A stretch of DNA of 64,000 nucleotides from Rhizopus arrhizus. Its lineage: Eukaryota > Mucoromycota > Mucoromycetes > Mucorales > Rhizopodaceae. Shown in pieces: positions 24,641 through 36,382 of this stretch. The notes beneath the pieces were generated by a model. The model made no database searches, had not been told where the DNA came from, and saw only the letters and a list, made by a program, of their open reading frames with translations. The number at the start of each line of letters is the position of its first letter. Position 1 is the first letter of the stretch. A program made the position numbers and the translations under genes. The stretch lies in NCBI GenBank assembly GCA_024220505.1, contig JAKZZE010000018.1:744001-808000 (forward strand). The letters run 5' to 3'.

Positions 24641-26344
24641 TTACTTCTTCTCTTTAGACTTGTCATCAGCATTAAATGAAGTTGAAGATTGAGCTGCTAT
24701 ATAAAAAAAATAAACTTTAATAAAATTATGTTTCATTCATTATATAACTGACGCACAATATGTGTTTAAAAAATCATCTATGTTGAGATATTCTATACCA
24801 CTGCTTCCTTCTAAAGAGAGCTTTTCTGCTTCCAATCCAAGCTCTGTTGCTAGTTTCTTTAAACTAGCATCCAAGTCGTAGTTTGTTGTCAATGGATCGG
24901 ATGGCGAAATAGGTGTACTTACTGTAGGTGTTCCTTCTTCAGAAGTTGTACTAATAGGCGTCTCTAATATAGGCGATAAAGTGTTGATTGTGGGGGTTAC
25001 TGTCGATTGGGCTTTTACATTTGCTTCAGTCGAAGTATTAAAATAAGAAGTATTGGTCAATTGGTTAAACAGTGTAGGATTAGAGTTTGCTAAGCTAATC
25101 AAGCTCTGGAATTGTGGTGCATTAAGCAAAGAAGAAAAGTCTATTGTGTTTGGTACGGTTGTAAGTGCATTAGAAACAGGTACACTATTTTTGTCATTAA
25201 AAGTTTTTAATGAGCGTAGATTGAGAGGAATAGAATCTATTAAAAGTTTAGAATCTAAAATTAAATTAAAATTGTCAAACTTACTCAATGATTCCGCTGT
25301 TGCTTTCTTAGTTTGGTTGTTTAATTCAATTGCATCAGCAAGATCAGATGTTGCATATTTGACATCTGAGGACAGTGGAATGCCAGTGTTGTTTTGCAAG
25401 TTAGGGGAACCATTTGCAAATTTCGTAGAGTTTAAAAAGTTTCTGGGATTATCTGAGTTTCCTTCTTCTTCATCGACGTTTTCAATTTTACAGCGTGGCC
25501 TTTTCTTTGAGGCTTCAGCTGTGCTAGCTTCAATCAGATATTGACGTTTACGTGGAGTAACTCCATGTTTGTTTTTATCACTTGAAAAGACTGAGGCCAA
25601 AAATTGCAAAATCTTGTCAATTGTCTCTTGGTGTCTAATATGTCTCTCTTTTGAAGCAACATTTTCTTGCCATAAAATTTCATTGTCGTTTTGAACATTT
25701 TTTAGTTCATTGCTAATAGACGTTTGATGCTTTTTAATAGCAGAGATTTCATCCAATATGTGGTGAATGTCTGCTGCGCCTGCTTCTTTTTCTTCTGGGT
25801 CACGTCCTTTCTTCCTTGTTACCAATAACAGTAAATCAGGTTGGCTGCGTTGAAAATGAGGATTGCTAAACTCCCAGCGTTCTGACTCTCCTTCTGCACT
25901 AAGAACTCCATTTTGAAGGTGTGGAACCTTATGAAATCCATACATGTTTAGCTGACGAACAAAGGACGAAAAATTGCTATGTTTGAAAAACCGAGGTAAT
26001 ACTCTTTTTGCAAATTCTTCATGATGGAGCACAAAGAATGAGAGACCATCGGGTGCCCACCGAATAAGATCGTCTGTAGACGAATCGTCAACCATTCTAA
26101 ACAATTAATAATAATTAGATCAAGAATTCACCCATAAGCAATTGATTTACCCATAAAGTTTGTTAAGAAAAGCTGGGACATTCTGGAGTTTATTTCTTTG
26201 TGATTGAGATGAATTCACTACTAAGTTTGGACTTGCAGTCCTACTGGGCATCGCTTGTGAATTGATAGATGAAGTTTCTGACTGTGATATCGTCTCTGAG
26301 GAGAGTGAATCAAGAAGTGGGATAATTGCAGGTAATTCACTCAT
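24641..26344 (-). CDS. Heat-shock transcription factor (HSF-type)
   Basis: HSF-family activator that binds heat-shock elements as a trimer. Exons 26344-26151, 26096-24757 and 24696-24641 give 529 residues. The winged-helix DNA-binding domain starts at PAFLNKLYG, is split by an intron at the position usual for HSFs, and continues MVDDSSTDDLIRWAPDG, FKHSNFSSFVRQLNMYGFHK and WEFSNPHFQRSQPDLL. A heptad coiled coil (about residues 165-220) should mediate trimerisation. A basic stretch (RKRQYL, KKRPRCK) could be the nuclear signal. The C-terminal acidic and hydrophobic motif IEYLNIDDFLNTY resembles an activation segment. The last exon depends on a GTGCGT donor. If unspliced, the protein ends CASVI at 24740. 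Confidence 0.88.
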
Positions 26345-27151
26345 TCTTTTTCTAAAGTTGATCTTTATACCATGTATAAAAAAGGAGTTAAAAAAAAAAT
26401 AGCTTTAAAAGATGTAGCTGAGAACGAATTTAATTACTGAAATCCAGTTTTTGATACGTTTGCTGAGAAATCAGATTGGATATCTTGCTGTGGCTGAAAA
26501 TTTTTTTTTGAAATATATTCAAATACCGCTTAAAAACTTGCACTTTTGAACGAAAAAGAATGCATGAGTAAAGAAATAACTGTAAGATAATTTTTTCTGA
26601 TTTGAGATAACTAAGGAGTATAAGAAAATGCCCCATTAGGAGAAGAATACGATGAACTAAGCTTGGAACCTAAAAAAAAGCGCCAATTCATTTTTGCGCT
26701 CGGCATTGAATCAATAAGTATGCTTTGCGTATTTAGTGATATCTTTTTAATTCTACTAAGAATGATTATTAAACATGAAACTTCAATAATATAAGTGCAT
26801 ACAAAAGGCTATTTAGGTGACAATATCCAAGCTACTTGGAAAACAAGAAGGAGCCATCAAAATATCCAGAAAGTAAAGTTAGTGACGTAGGCATATAAGG
26901 ATAAAGTGTGGAGGGAAGGTTTGTTTTATTCCCCATTTTAAAGGGTATAATAAAGCAGGGTGTCCTTGAGTAGCTAGTTTCATTATTAATAATTTAGTGC
27001 GATTACCTATTGTCCTTTTTAGTTTGCCAGCTCAAGGAGAGTGCATATACGCCAGTTTGCACAGCTTTCTAATATAATTAGTGATCTTTATACAGATTGT
27101 TTACTAATCGTCTTTTGCTATTACTTGCCTTTTATCATCTTACTATTATGT

Positions 27152-27190
<39 letters not shown>

Positions 27191-27862
27191 CAATTTACTT
27201 TTTCATTTGCACATGCGTAAGACTAAGAATAAAGCGATATATGCGTTCATTGTAAGCCGGTCTAGAATAACTTTTGCTTTATTGAAATATGCAGTTTTCA
27301 AAGGGATGTTATACGACAAAGTTCAAAGTTGAATTTTGTCTCACCAAAAATAAAATAAAAAAAGTAAATGGGTGCCTACAAACAATTGTTGTTATCTTTT
27401 GTTGCATTGCAGACGCTTCAGAGTATACTTGAATAGATGTATGAAGTATATTTACAAGTACACAATGAAGCCTAATATACAACGAGCCTATAATATCAAA
27501 CCTTTATCTATTTCACATAGACCCTTTTTATAAATGCCTTGTATAATATATTTCACTGTGTTATATGAGAGACTGAAAATAATACCATGTAGCTAGGAGT
27601 TGAAACCTCCTTTTCTTTTTAATTCTCGTGTGATTTCCTTAGAAAGAAACTTTTATTTGTTCTCTCCTTTCTTGTTATTTATTGAACTTTTGAGAGCTCA
27701 GATATCAAAAAGAATTAAACCAATTACCCCTTTTTGCGATGTATCGTTTTTTGTTGTATCTCCTGTCTATCTTGTTTACTCCTTTTAATATCAAAAGTAA
27801 ATATAAATTGAAGAGTAGAATACCAAATTCTTTTTCTCTTAATTGATTTAAAAACTGATAAT
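26345..27862. other. Intergenic region between HSF and the cysteine-rich peptide gene
   Basis: About 1.5 kb with no convincing exon. It should carry the HSF promoter on the left and the small secreted protein promoter on the right, and it contains an AT microsatellite (separate entry). One GAAACTTC pair near 26780 resembles half of a heat-shock element; I give it little weight. Confidence 0.45.
27155..27189. repeat. (AT)n microsatellite
   Basis: About 17 uninterrupted AT dinucleotides in the spacer between HSF and the cysteine-rich peptide gene. Confidence 0.95.
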
Positions 27863-28105
27863 ATGGCATACAAATATTGGATGGCTATTTTGCTTCTTGC
27901 CCTGGTGACATCTACAGTGTCGAGCTTTGAACTGAACAAGGAAATCACTGGTATTCGAAGATTGAAAAAAAGAGAGTGCGACTTTACCTGCAGAAATGCA
28001 AACAACTGTGAGAGTCTTTGCATGAATTCTGGAGAAACAGACGTTTTATTATTAAGTGTGTGTCACGATGGAAAGTGTTATTGTGGTTTCATGCCAAGTG
28101 AATAA
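27863..28105 (+). CDS. Small secreted cysteine-rich peptide, CS-alpha-beta (defensin-like) pattern
   Basis: Single-exon gene of 80 residues. A clear signal peptide (YWMAILLLALVTSTVSS) is followed by a short pro-region ending RRLKKR, a candidate Kex2 site. The mature part has seven cysteines, including a CxxxC (CESLC) and a CxC (CYC) spacing with a preceding CHDGK. That is the hallmark arrangement of CS-alpha-beta peptides such as fungal defensin-like proteins. The seventh cysteine is unpaired in the classic scheme, so the fold is not certain. Antimicrobial, effector or self-signalling roles are all possible; none can be read from sequence. Confidence 0.7.
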   Translation: MAYKYWMAILLLALVTSTVSSFELNKEITGIRRLKKRECDFTCRNANNCESLCMNSGETDVLLLSVCHDGKCYCGFMPSE

Positions 28106-28209
28106 AATAAACAGTTTTTAAAATCCAGCTTCTTATTGTTGTGGCTTTTCTTTGAAGAAAAGCAAATTTATTTTTTTTTTCTTTTAAGCATAATCTTACA
28201 TTAAATAGC

Positions 28210-29491
28210 ATGGTCAAGGTAACAAAAATACGCGTTTCTATTATCTTATTGATTCTTAAAACTATATACTTATTAGACAATTGGTACTCACAGCGGTCAT
28301 TTTCATTGGTAAAGTTTATTCTTGTTTCCTTCGAGCCAATTGTAATTAATATATATTTTATTTAGTGACGAAGCCCTAGCTATTGCTTTATTAAGAAGAA
28401 CCGATGAATTCAAAGATGCTATCTTAGTCCGTACCCGTGATCCTGCAAAGCTGGCTGAATGTGATATTATTGTAGATGTCGGAGGTGTATATGATCCTGC
28501 CACTCATCGCTATGACCATCATCAGGTTAATACAATTTCTAAAATATATTTTTTAAATACATACAATACTAAATAATTGACAAATAGCGTGGTTTCACAG
28601 AAACTTTCGACGACAAGCACGCCACTAAATTAAGCTCTGCTGGTTTAGTATACAAGTAAAGGATTATTATTACTAGACAAATATGCAATTTCTAATTTGC
28701 ATTGTTCTTTTAGACATTTTGGTAAGGAAGTTGTCGGTAAACTTCTTGGTGATGCAGTTTCACCAAGTGATGCTGAAAAGATCTATCTTAAGACATATGA
28801 CGTAAATAGATATTGAGCATATGCCATAAGACAATGTTGATTGACTTATAGTTTTAAAAAGTGTTTTGTGGAAGCATTGGACGCTAACGACAATGGTATA
28901 AGCGCATATCCCAACAACATCACCCCTCTTTTCAAAGAAACTCCTACAAGTCTTCCTGACAGAGTCGCCAAGAAAAATCCTTCTTGGAATGAAGTGGTCA
29001 CCAATGACGAGGTTGATGCACGTTTTGTCCAAGCATCTGAAATGGCTGGTGAAGAATTAGTTGATTATGTTCTTAGACTCAAAACGTCTTGGTTACCTGC
29101 TCGTACCCTTGTGGTTGAGGCTCTTGACAAAGCTGACGAAGTCCACTCTTCTGCTCGCATTATTGCCCTTGAGCGTTCTTGCCCTTGGAAGGAGCATTTA
29201 CTTGAGCTTGAAAATGAACGTGGCTTAACTGGTGATAAGTCAATTCTTTATGTACTTTATCCTGAAGGCAGCCCCGAAGGAAACTGGAGAATTCAATGTG
29301 TCCCTGTTCGTCCTGAAGGTTTTGAAAATAGAAAGAGCTTACCTGAAGCATGGAGAGGCTTCCGTGACGATGAACTTAGCCGCATTTCTGGTATAGACAA
29401 CTGTATCTTTGTGCATGCCGGTGGTTTCATTGGAGGCAACAAGACTCGTCAAGGTGCATGTGAAATGGCAAGATTAGCTTTAGAATTGTAA
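28210..29491 (+). CDS. MYG1-family DHH exonuclease
   Basis: Ortholog of MYG1 (UPF0160), a DHH-superfamily 3'-5' exoribonuclease reported in nucleus and mitochondria. Exons 28210-28218, 28277-28308, 28366-28525, 28588-28655, 28714-28801 and 28862-29491 join in phase to 328 residues. Motifs: [36 protein letters not shown] (the DHH motif) and [14 protein letters not shown], followed by [20 protein letters not shown] at the C-terminus. The first exon encodes only Met-Val-Lys. No strong mitochondrial presequence is visible with this start, and none was found upstream. The penultimate acceptor was placed at 28861 because the earlier AG breaks the frame. Confidence 0.92.
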
Positions 29492-30308
29492 ATAATATTG
29501 TTTCTTTCATTTCTATAATAAATTAAATAAAAGACCTTTGTCCCATTGTCTAAGGACAGCTATATTCTTTATTCTTGGCCAAAGTTGTTTTTGTATGATA
29601 TTATCAAGCATTTTAAAAAGCATATAATTGTTTATTCTTTTCGAAGACCATATATACAGCTAATATCTTTTTGGTTATAGATTCACAACGACTATTTATG
29701 GGCTTATGCTGGTATATCTGGGCCTGTGATCCACTTGAAATGAAAACTTAAAGATTTTGGTAAAGAACAAAATTTCTCCTAACATCGTAAGAAAATTGAA
29801 ATCGACGAGCATTTGCATTTTACTGCAAGTTTTCTTTTGGTTATGCAATGTAGCTTTTACTTCATCGAAGGAGCCCTTTTTTTGTAATGTTTCGCTTTTT
29901 GATTACTTTAATAAATTTAGTAATAGCTTGATAAACCTAGGTATCAAGACTGCTTACATTAATGTAATTTTTTTTAACTGTACAGCTTAACTTTTGTAAT
30001 TTATCTTGAACAATACTTATATTTCATTAAAACTCGTGCTGTTGATGATCATATTTGCATTTTAGAACTAAATGGTTTCTATATTTTCGTTATTTTTGTT
30101 TAGATTTTGGAATTATCCTCTTTATTCCACAAACATACAGTAAAAAGTTTACATAGGCATGGCTCATAAAATAGAGTTTATGTTCCACATTTTTAAAGAA
30201 CAGAAACAAAAAGTATCTAACATCATTGTAACAGTCACCCGAAACTGCTTATATAAGTTCATTTTAAAATGATTTTGACATTTGATCTTTTTTCAAATAC
30301 TTTGCACT
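29492..30308. other. Intergenic region
   Basis: AT-rich spacer between MYG1 and the next gene. A 77-codon open frame at 29757-29990 has no recognisable features and is probably chance. Nothing else seen. Confidence 0.4.
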
Positions 30309-31369
30309 ATGAATAGAAGTGACATACATCAAACGTTGAATGATCCGAACTCAACTTTTCCGACTGCAGAAGATATGATGCCTTCTAATGCTTTTTGTTT
30401 GGAAGATAGTCTTGAATTTTATGTGTCTGGGGTTGCTGATGGCTCATCTTCGCTGAGTACAGCTGACAGTGCTCTTCAAAGCTCTTTCATTGACAGTTTT
30501 TACAATCCTGAGCACGAAGGTTATGGTAACAGAAGACTGCAAGGCCTTCACCAATCTTTTGCTACCTTTCGACCTCCGTCACCTTCTGAACGCTGGAGAA
30601 ACTATCTTGAAGCAGCACGCAGTAGCCTTATATTTTACACCAATACAGATGATACTCAAGAAGCCACAGACAATGATAGTTATTTTGATCAAAATAGCTC
30701 TAGCTCTTCACTTGATTTTTCTCAAACAGATGATGTGAATATTAATCACGTTCGAATCAATAGTCCCATACCAACACATCAGATAAGGCAATCTATGGCA
30801 GTACCACGTTTATTGGAGAGAAGAGTCTGTGATCCCAGTCGATTTAAAAATGGTGAAAGGCTGTTAAAGTTTGATGTTTTAGATCATGATGGATCACATA
30901 TAAGGTATATATGAAAGTTCGCATGTCTAAAAAGTTGATAAAGGTAAACTAAAAATCAAGTAGCTTGAAGCATAAAGTGCAGAATATTCTAAAAAATGAT
31001 GATACTGTATATTGGTAAGTTTAAACAAAGAAAAATTGAATAAATGTTTATCATCAAACAGTTATCAATAAATTCTCTTAGTTCATTGAGAGGTGGGGTT
31101 ATCAATATTTTGCTCAAATACGTAGGCTATTCTGAAACTGGATACATGTCCGATACAATTTGCTCTCTTTCTCAGATAATCATTAAGTCACCCGAAAGAG
31201 GATACAGTTGCCCATGTAAGCAATAAGAAGGAAGAGAGTAATAATCAGTACCTATACTTACAACAAACACTTTAGGTTCAAGTGGTCTTGTATTCATTTC
31301 GCATAAGGAGATTGACGTTAGATGTAACTATAAAAGACTATTATTTATGGACTGAACACATTCTAATAG

Positions 31370-31400
<31 letters not shown>

Positions 31401-31743
31401 GCAACCAGCCAGTTTAATTCTTTTACGAAAGAAATTTACGAGCATTATGTTGCAAGCAAAGAGGGAAATTTAGATGATTCAGATCCAATAGGATATTTTT
31501 CACTTGACAGCATGAATTGTCAAAAAGATGTCATCAGGCTTTCTGACAGGTAAGTTCATGCAGTCTTTTTTTAAACAAAAATCTCTAAAATACAACCTTA
31601 GATCTGCTAAATATGTCCTAGTTAAGCTATTGGCAGCTCGTCGTGTAGGCAGCTCATCAACTGCTAGCAACACTGATCTGCAGTTTGTAGGGTTTGTTGG
31701 GCATTCTGGTCCAAGGTCTTTTGCTGGTGCAATGTTTCGATGA
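30309..31743 (+). CDS. Uncharacterised protein with a galactose-binding-like (DOC/F5-8-like) C-terminus
   Basis: Six exons (30309-30904, 30961-31014, 31082-31215, 31276-31323, 31402-31549, 31602-31743) sum to 1122 nt and a 373-residue product. The first 190 residues are serine- and acid-rich and probably disordered. The conserved part begins near HKVQNILKNDDTVYC and continues SLRGGVINILLKYVGYSE, GLVFISHKEIDVR, RSAKYVLVKLLAARR and NTDLQFVGFVGHSGPRSF. Alternating hydrophobic strands and the closing VGFVGH resemble discoidin/APC10 DOC-type jelly rolls. I cannot name an ortholog. The intron before exon 5 ends with 28 T followed by ATAG. Confidence 0.65.
31370..31397. repeat. T28 mononucleotide run inside an intron
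   Basis: Uninterrupted thymidines directly before the ATAG acceptor of intron 31324-31401, serving as an extreme polypyrimidine tract on the coding strand. Confidence 0.95.
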
Positions 31744-32604
31744 AATCATTGAACAGATTACTAGCTACAAGAATCTTCTTCCTAGAGCAATCTATAGTCG
31801 TCTTATGTAGTAAAATTGCAAACACGTATAGATACGCGTTATAAACAAAGTAAATAAAATTCAAAAATATTCAATCAAAATATATGATTCGGCATTTAAT
31901 TTACCTTATTTTTGATTTCCAATGTTGACTGAGATGCAGCATTCGATGTATACTTATAGGTTCTTCATCATATATCTCCGTGTATAGTTGCAATGAGCTT
32001 CTATGTAGTTGCAAATCTGACCGAAGGCCTTTTCCTTACACAATATCACTTTATATTCGCGCAGTATAATATAAACTAAAACTCTTTAATATATTAAGAC
32101 AAAGAGCCTTCTATATATAGATTTTCTACTGTTTATAATCTTACTAAAAATTAAATCCAAGCATAAACAATTGATTTCTCATGTTAGTTATTTAGAATAT
32201 TCAGTCAATAGTTAGAACAGTGTTAATATTAAAGTACTTTATAATCCTTCGAATTTCATCTATACGCAGCAGTATTGGAATATATTGTATTTGATTAGCA
32301 TATATATACATTTTTTATAAGTAAATCTTTATTACTATATGAAATATGTGCCTTTACCAATTGCTTTCTGAAGCATATGTAGTAGAACACAGCTATACAA
32401 ATGCAGCATCCAATCGTTTCGGAATTTAAAAATACGATGAGGATGTTGGGTAACCTTGGCTGTATTCTTCGGAGGTTTAAAATTTTTACCTTTGCAGCCG
32501 TTGTTTTTTTTTTTTCCCTCTTTCATTGAAAAATATATATAAAAAGCCAAGCAGCAAAGGATTAATCCCTTTGTGTATGAAGTATAATAACCTTTAGTAA
32601 TTCT
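31744..32604. other. Intergenic region
   Basis: About 860 bp of AT-rich sequence with no exon that I can support. It should hold the promoter of the BRPF-like gene. Confidence 0.45.
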
Positions 32605-35600
32605 ATGTCTTCAGAAATTATATTATCAACACAGAAAACTTCTGGTAGACGAGGCAGACCTAGAAAGCACCCCTTAGATACCGACAAATTATTAAAACAA
32701 CAAGAGAGAAAGCTACTTAGATTACAGCAGCAATTAGAAGAACAGAAAAGAAAATTACAGCAAAAAGAAATATATTCACTTGAAAACAAACCAAGAGAAG
32801 AATGTTCGTATAAAGACTTTTATCCCGATCTCAACATTAGAGAACCCTTATCAATTGTCATAAAATCGCCACCTACATCTATTGCTGAGGCAGAAAAATC
32901 AAAAGAGGCAGATCCTTTGAAATCACCTACTTCAGATGAATATGAAACAGCTTCAGAAGGAGAAGAAGCTGTTGAAATCGCGAATCCGATCATCAATCAA
33001 CAACGTAAATTACCCATTCCTTCTTTTCAAGTAGACACCACCCATAACAGTGGTAACAATGAATTACCGATTTTTAAGAGACCTGAGAATCATTATATTC
33101 GATATACAGGTATCTCTTGGATAAATGATTTGATATCGGTTGTTTCTTATAAAAAAGTCTATTAGAGCCTTCAGAAAGCCAATTACTTAATACAATTGAA
33201 TACGACATGGATGAACAAGGTAATATATTATTTATATGCGCTTGTAAATGTATAACCTTTTTTTTTTTTTCATAAAAAAGATGAGATATGGCTCAAGATA
33301 CTGAATAACGAACGAAGGAAGGAAAAATTGGGTGAATTAACCGCAGATTTATTTGAAAACATTATTGACCAATTGGAAAAAGAGTGGTTTGATCTTGTAA
33401 GTTTTTATTATTGTCATTATTATTGGCGCATTTTATTTATGCAATTTTACTTAATAACAGGTTAAAAATTTACCCAAGAGGGTAAGTGAAGAGCTTACTT
33501 TTCCTGAAGATTCAAAATGCGCAATTTGTGACGACGGAGAGTGTGAAAACAGCAATGCTATTGTATTCTGTGACGGATGTAATCTAGCTGTTCATCAAGA
33601 TTGTTACGGAGTTCCCTATATTCCAGAAGGTCAATGGCTTTGTAGAAAATGCATGGTCTCACCTGATAAACCAGTTTCTTGTATATTCTGTCCAACTGAA
33701 GGTGGTGCCTTTAAACAAACTACAACAAATCAGTGGGGACATTTGCTATGTGCTATTTGGATACCAGAAGTCAGTTTGGGCAATAGCGTTTATATGGAAC
33801 CCATTGATAACATTGCAAACATCCCGAAAAGCAGATGGAAATTGACCTGTTATATTTGCCGACGACGCCAAGGAGCGTGTATACAATGTGATAACAAGCA
33901 CTGCTTTACTGCCTTTCATGTCACATGTGCACGATGGGCTCGTCTTTATATGAAGATGAAGCCACCTAATAGCCATTATGATGATGTAGCCTTAAAAGCT
34001 TTTTGCGATAAACATACACCAAAAGACTATAAAGAACAAATTGACGTTAGTAAAAGTATTGCAGCAGCACAGCAATGGTTCTTAAATCAAAGACATAAGA
34101 AAAGGCAACAAATGCCGCGTAGAAGATACGTTGATGAAGAATTGGAAGCTGATAGTAGCGATAACCCTATTGAAGATAATGTACAGAAGAAAAAGTCCAA
34201 GAGAAAACGAAAAAATTCTGTCACCCAGCTCTTATCAACTTCTAAAGCTGCACGTGCTCACCAACATCATTATTCTGCAGGAGCCCCAGTTGCTCCACAA
34301 TATATTATGCATAAATTAGAAAACATGAAGTGTGTTCGTGAAGCTAATCTGCGAAAGAAATCCTCACTGATTAAGAGCGTATGTCGATATTGGTCTCTTA
34401 AACGAGAGTCAAAGAGAGGTGCTCCTCTACTTAAGCGGTTACACCTTGAGGTAATTACAGTGATATATGTTCATACTGTATCTTATAAAATACTATGTAT
34501 TTAGCCTTGGACCGCTTCAGCATCTCAGCTTAAAGAATCCGAAGTGGAAGCTGCGCAGAAAGCCTCGGTAATATATACATATTTATAAATGAACTCTATG
34601 GCTAAACTAGTGCTTTTTTTATATGTTTAGTCTTTGATGAACTTACGCTCTGATTTGGAGAAGGTTAGAATATTGACAGAACAAGTTCAAAAAAGGGAAA
34701 AGCAAAAATTGGATAGAGCACGTAAACAAAAGGCATACTTGGAGTTGATATTGTTTCCACTAGACTATGTAATTGGACCTGTTCTTGATCAAATTTCAGA
34801 GTAAATTTGTTTTGTTATAATTATAATATGATGTATTGATCAATTTTCTACCTTAGCTTGGATAAAAACGGAATATTTAGATACCCTGTAACACAAGAAA
34901 TAGCACCGGATTATCAAACTATAGTGAAAGAGCCCATTTCATTTTCAGAAATAGCAGATAAGATAGAGTCCCATGCGTATACCGGCTTTGATCAATTTGA
35001 GGTAAGATATATAACATTGTGAGTGAATCGGCATAGATACTGACTTTAATTAGAATGACGTATCATTAATATGGAAGAATTGCATGACATATAATAGATC
35101 AGATACTTCTTATTATAAGCTAGCACAGCGTTTAAAAAGGGTGTCTGTGGGCTTAATAGCAAAAGCTAGAGAGGCATATGAGGCACTGGACACCGATAGA
35201 CAAACCGGCTTCTTAAATGTTCAAGTTGATTCAGAAATATTTGCATTTGGAGATGATGAATCACATAGCCATGTGTGCGTTGAACTTAACCAAAATTCAG
35301 ATGATTTAGCTAAAGAAAATAAACCTAATACAATTGAAAACGAGAAAGATCAGCAATTGGAAGAAGAGAAGGAGGATGATGAACAAAGTGCACCTGATAA
35401 TGAGCCATTGACTCCTCCTCCACTAAAACCTACAGTTCATGCAAAAGCTAAATTACCAATCAAGCGTAAAGCTACAACTAAAAATACAGATGGGCCTCCA
35501 AAGAAACGCAAAGCTTTTATCAATCTTGTACAAGATTTGCCAGACAAATTCAAAATATCAAACACTCATCGGTTTTCTATGGAGCGTCGTTTAACAAGAA

Positions 35601-36305
35601 GTAAAACAGAAGAAAGTAAACGCTCACTGCGATCAAGGTCTACGCCAAGAGTTACATTAGAGAAAAAAGGAAAGAATTTGAACCCTTTGCGGCGAAAACC
35701 TGTGGTGGAAACAAAACGAACAAAAAATCAGAGATCATCAGGCATTGAACTTAATGAGCAAAACAAATCTGATACTCTTATGGATAAGAAAAAGTCACAA
35801 ACTATATCATTTAAATTGCAATATAAAGACAAAGAAATTGTTTGGGCCCGAGTACCAGGGTATCCTTCACATCCAGCAGAAGTGAGTCCTTTGTAAATTA
35901 TTGCTTAAAGACATGTATTAAAATGTGTTTATTAGATTGTTGAAGAAAAAAAACACAAGAACATCCCAGATAATGTGCTGGTATTAAAGTCAAACCCGTC
36001 TTATAAAAATAAAATACTCGTCAAATTTTTTGCTGTGAGTGAACTGCATACATGGTAAAGTATAATCATTCAATATCTAATGAAAAGAGGTTTTTAATTT
36101 GATTCTTTTTACTAGGGGATGGATAAACAAGCCAGATATTGAACCACTTGGAAACGAAGACATAGATATAAAAATGCTGTGGAAAGCAAAAAAGACAAAA
36201 AAGCATAATCGGATAAATGAAGTAAAGAAAGGCTATGAACACGCTTGTAAACTAAAGCACATTGATCCATCACCTTTCTTATTAACAGTTTTTCCAAACA
36301 AATGA
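32605..36305 (+). CDS. BRPF/Nto1-like PHD-bromodomain-PWWP chromatin protein
   Basis: Scaffold subunit of a MOZ/NuA3-type histone acetyltransferase complex, by domain order. From the N-terminus: an AT-hook ([10 protein letters not shown]), a coiled coil, then an EPL1-like segment. A PHD-zinc-knuckle-PHD module follows ([38 protein letters not shown]-like [29 protein letters not shown]). Next come a bromodomain ([50 protein letters not shown]) and a lysine-rich linker. A C-terminal PWWP domain ([35 protein letters not shown]) ends the protein. Around ten small exons; the product is about 1050 residues. This is the animal BRPF order. Yeast Nto1 has the PHD part but lacks the bromodomain and PWWP domain, so this looks like the ancestral form. 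Confidence 0.9.
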
Positions 36306-36345
36306 ATAAATAATAGATTTTTAACAATCAAATGCGGTCCCACTA

Positions 36346-36368
36346 TTTTTTTTTTTTTTTTTTTTTTT
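36346..36368. repeat. T23 mononucleotide run
   Basis: Lies between the BRPF-like stop codon and the NDUFAF5 start, 15 bp before the latter. Confidence 0.95.
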
Positions 36369-36382
36369 GCTTTAGACTACCC

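Noticed and set aside
25053..25544. 163-codon plus-strand frame inside the HSF gene
   Set aside because: Antisense to the HSF coding exon; composition mirrors the serine/leucine-rich HSF frame.
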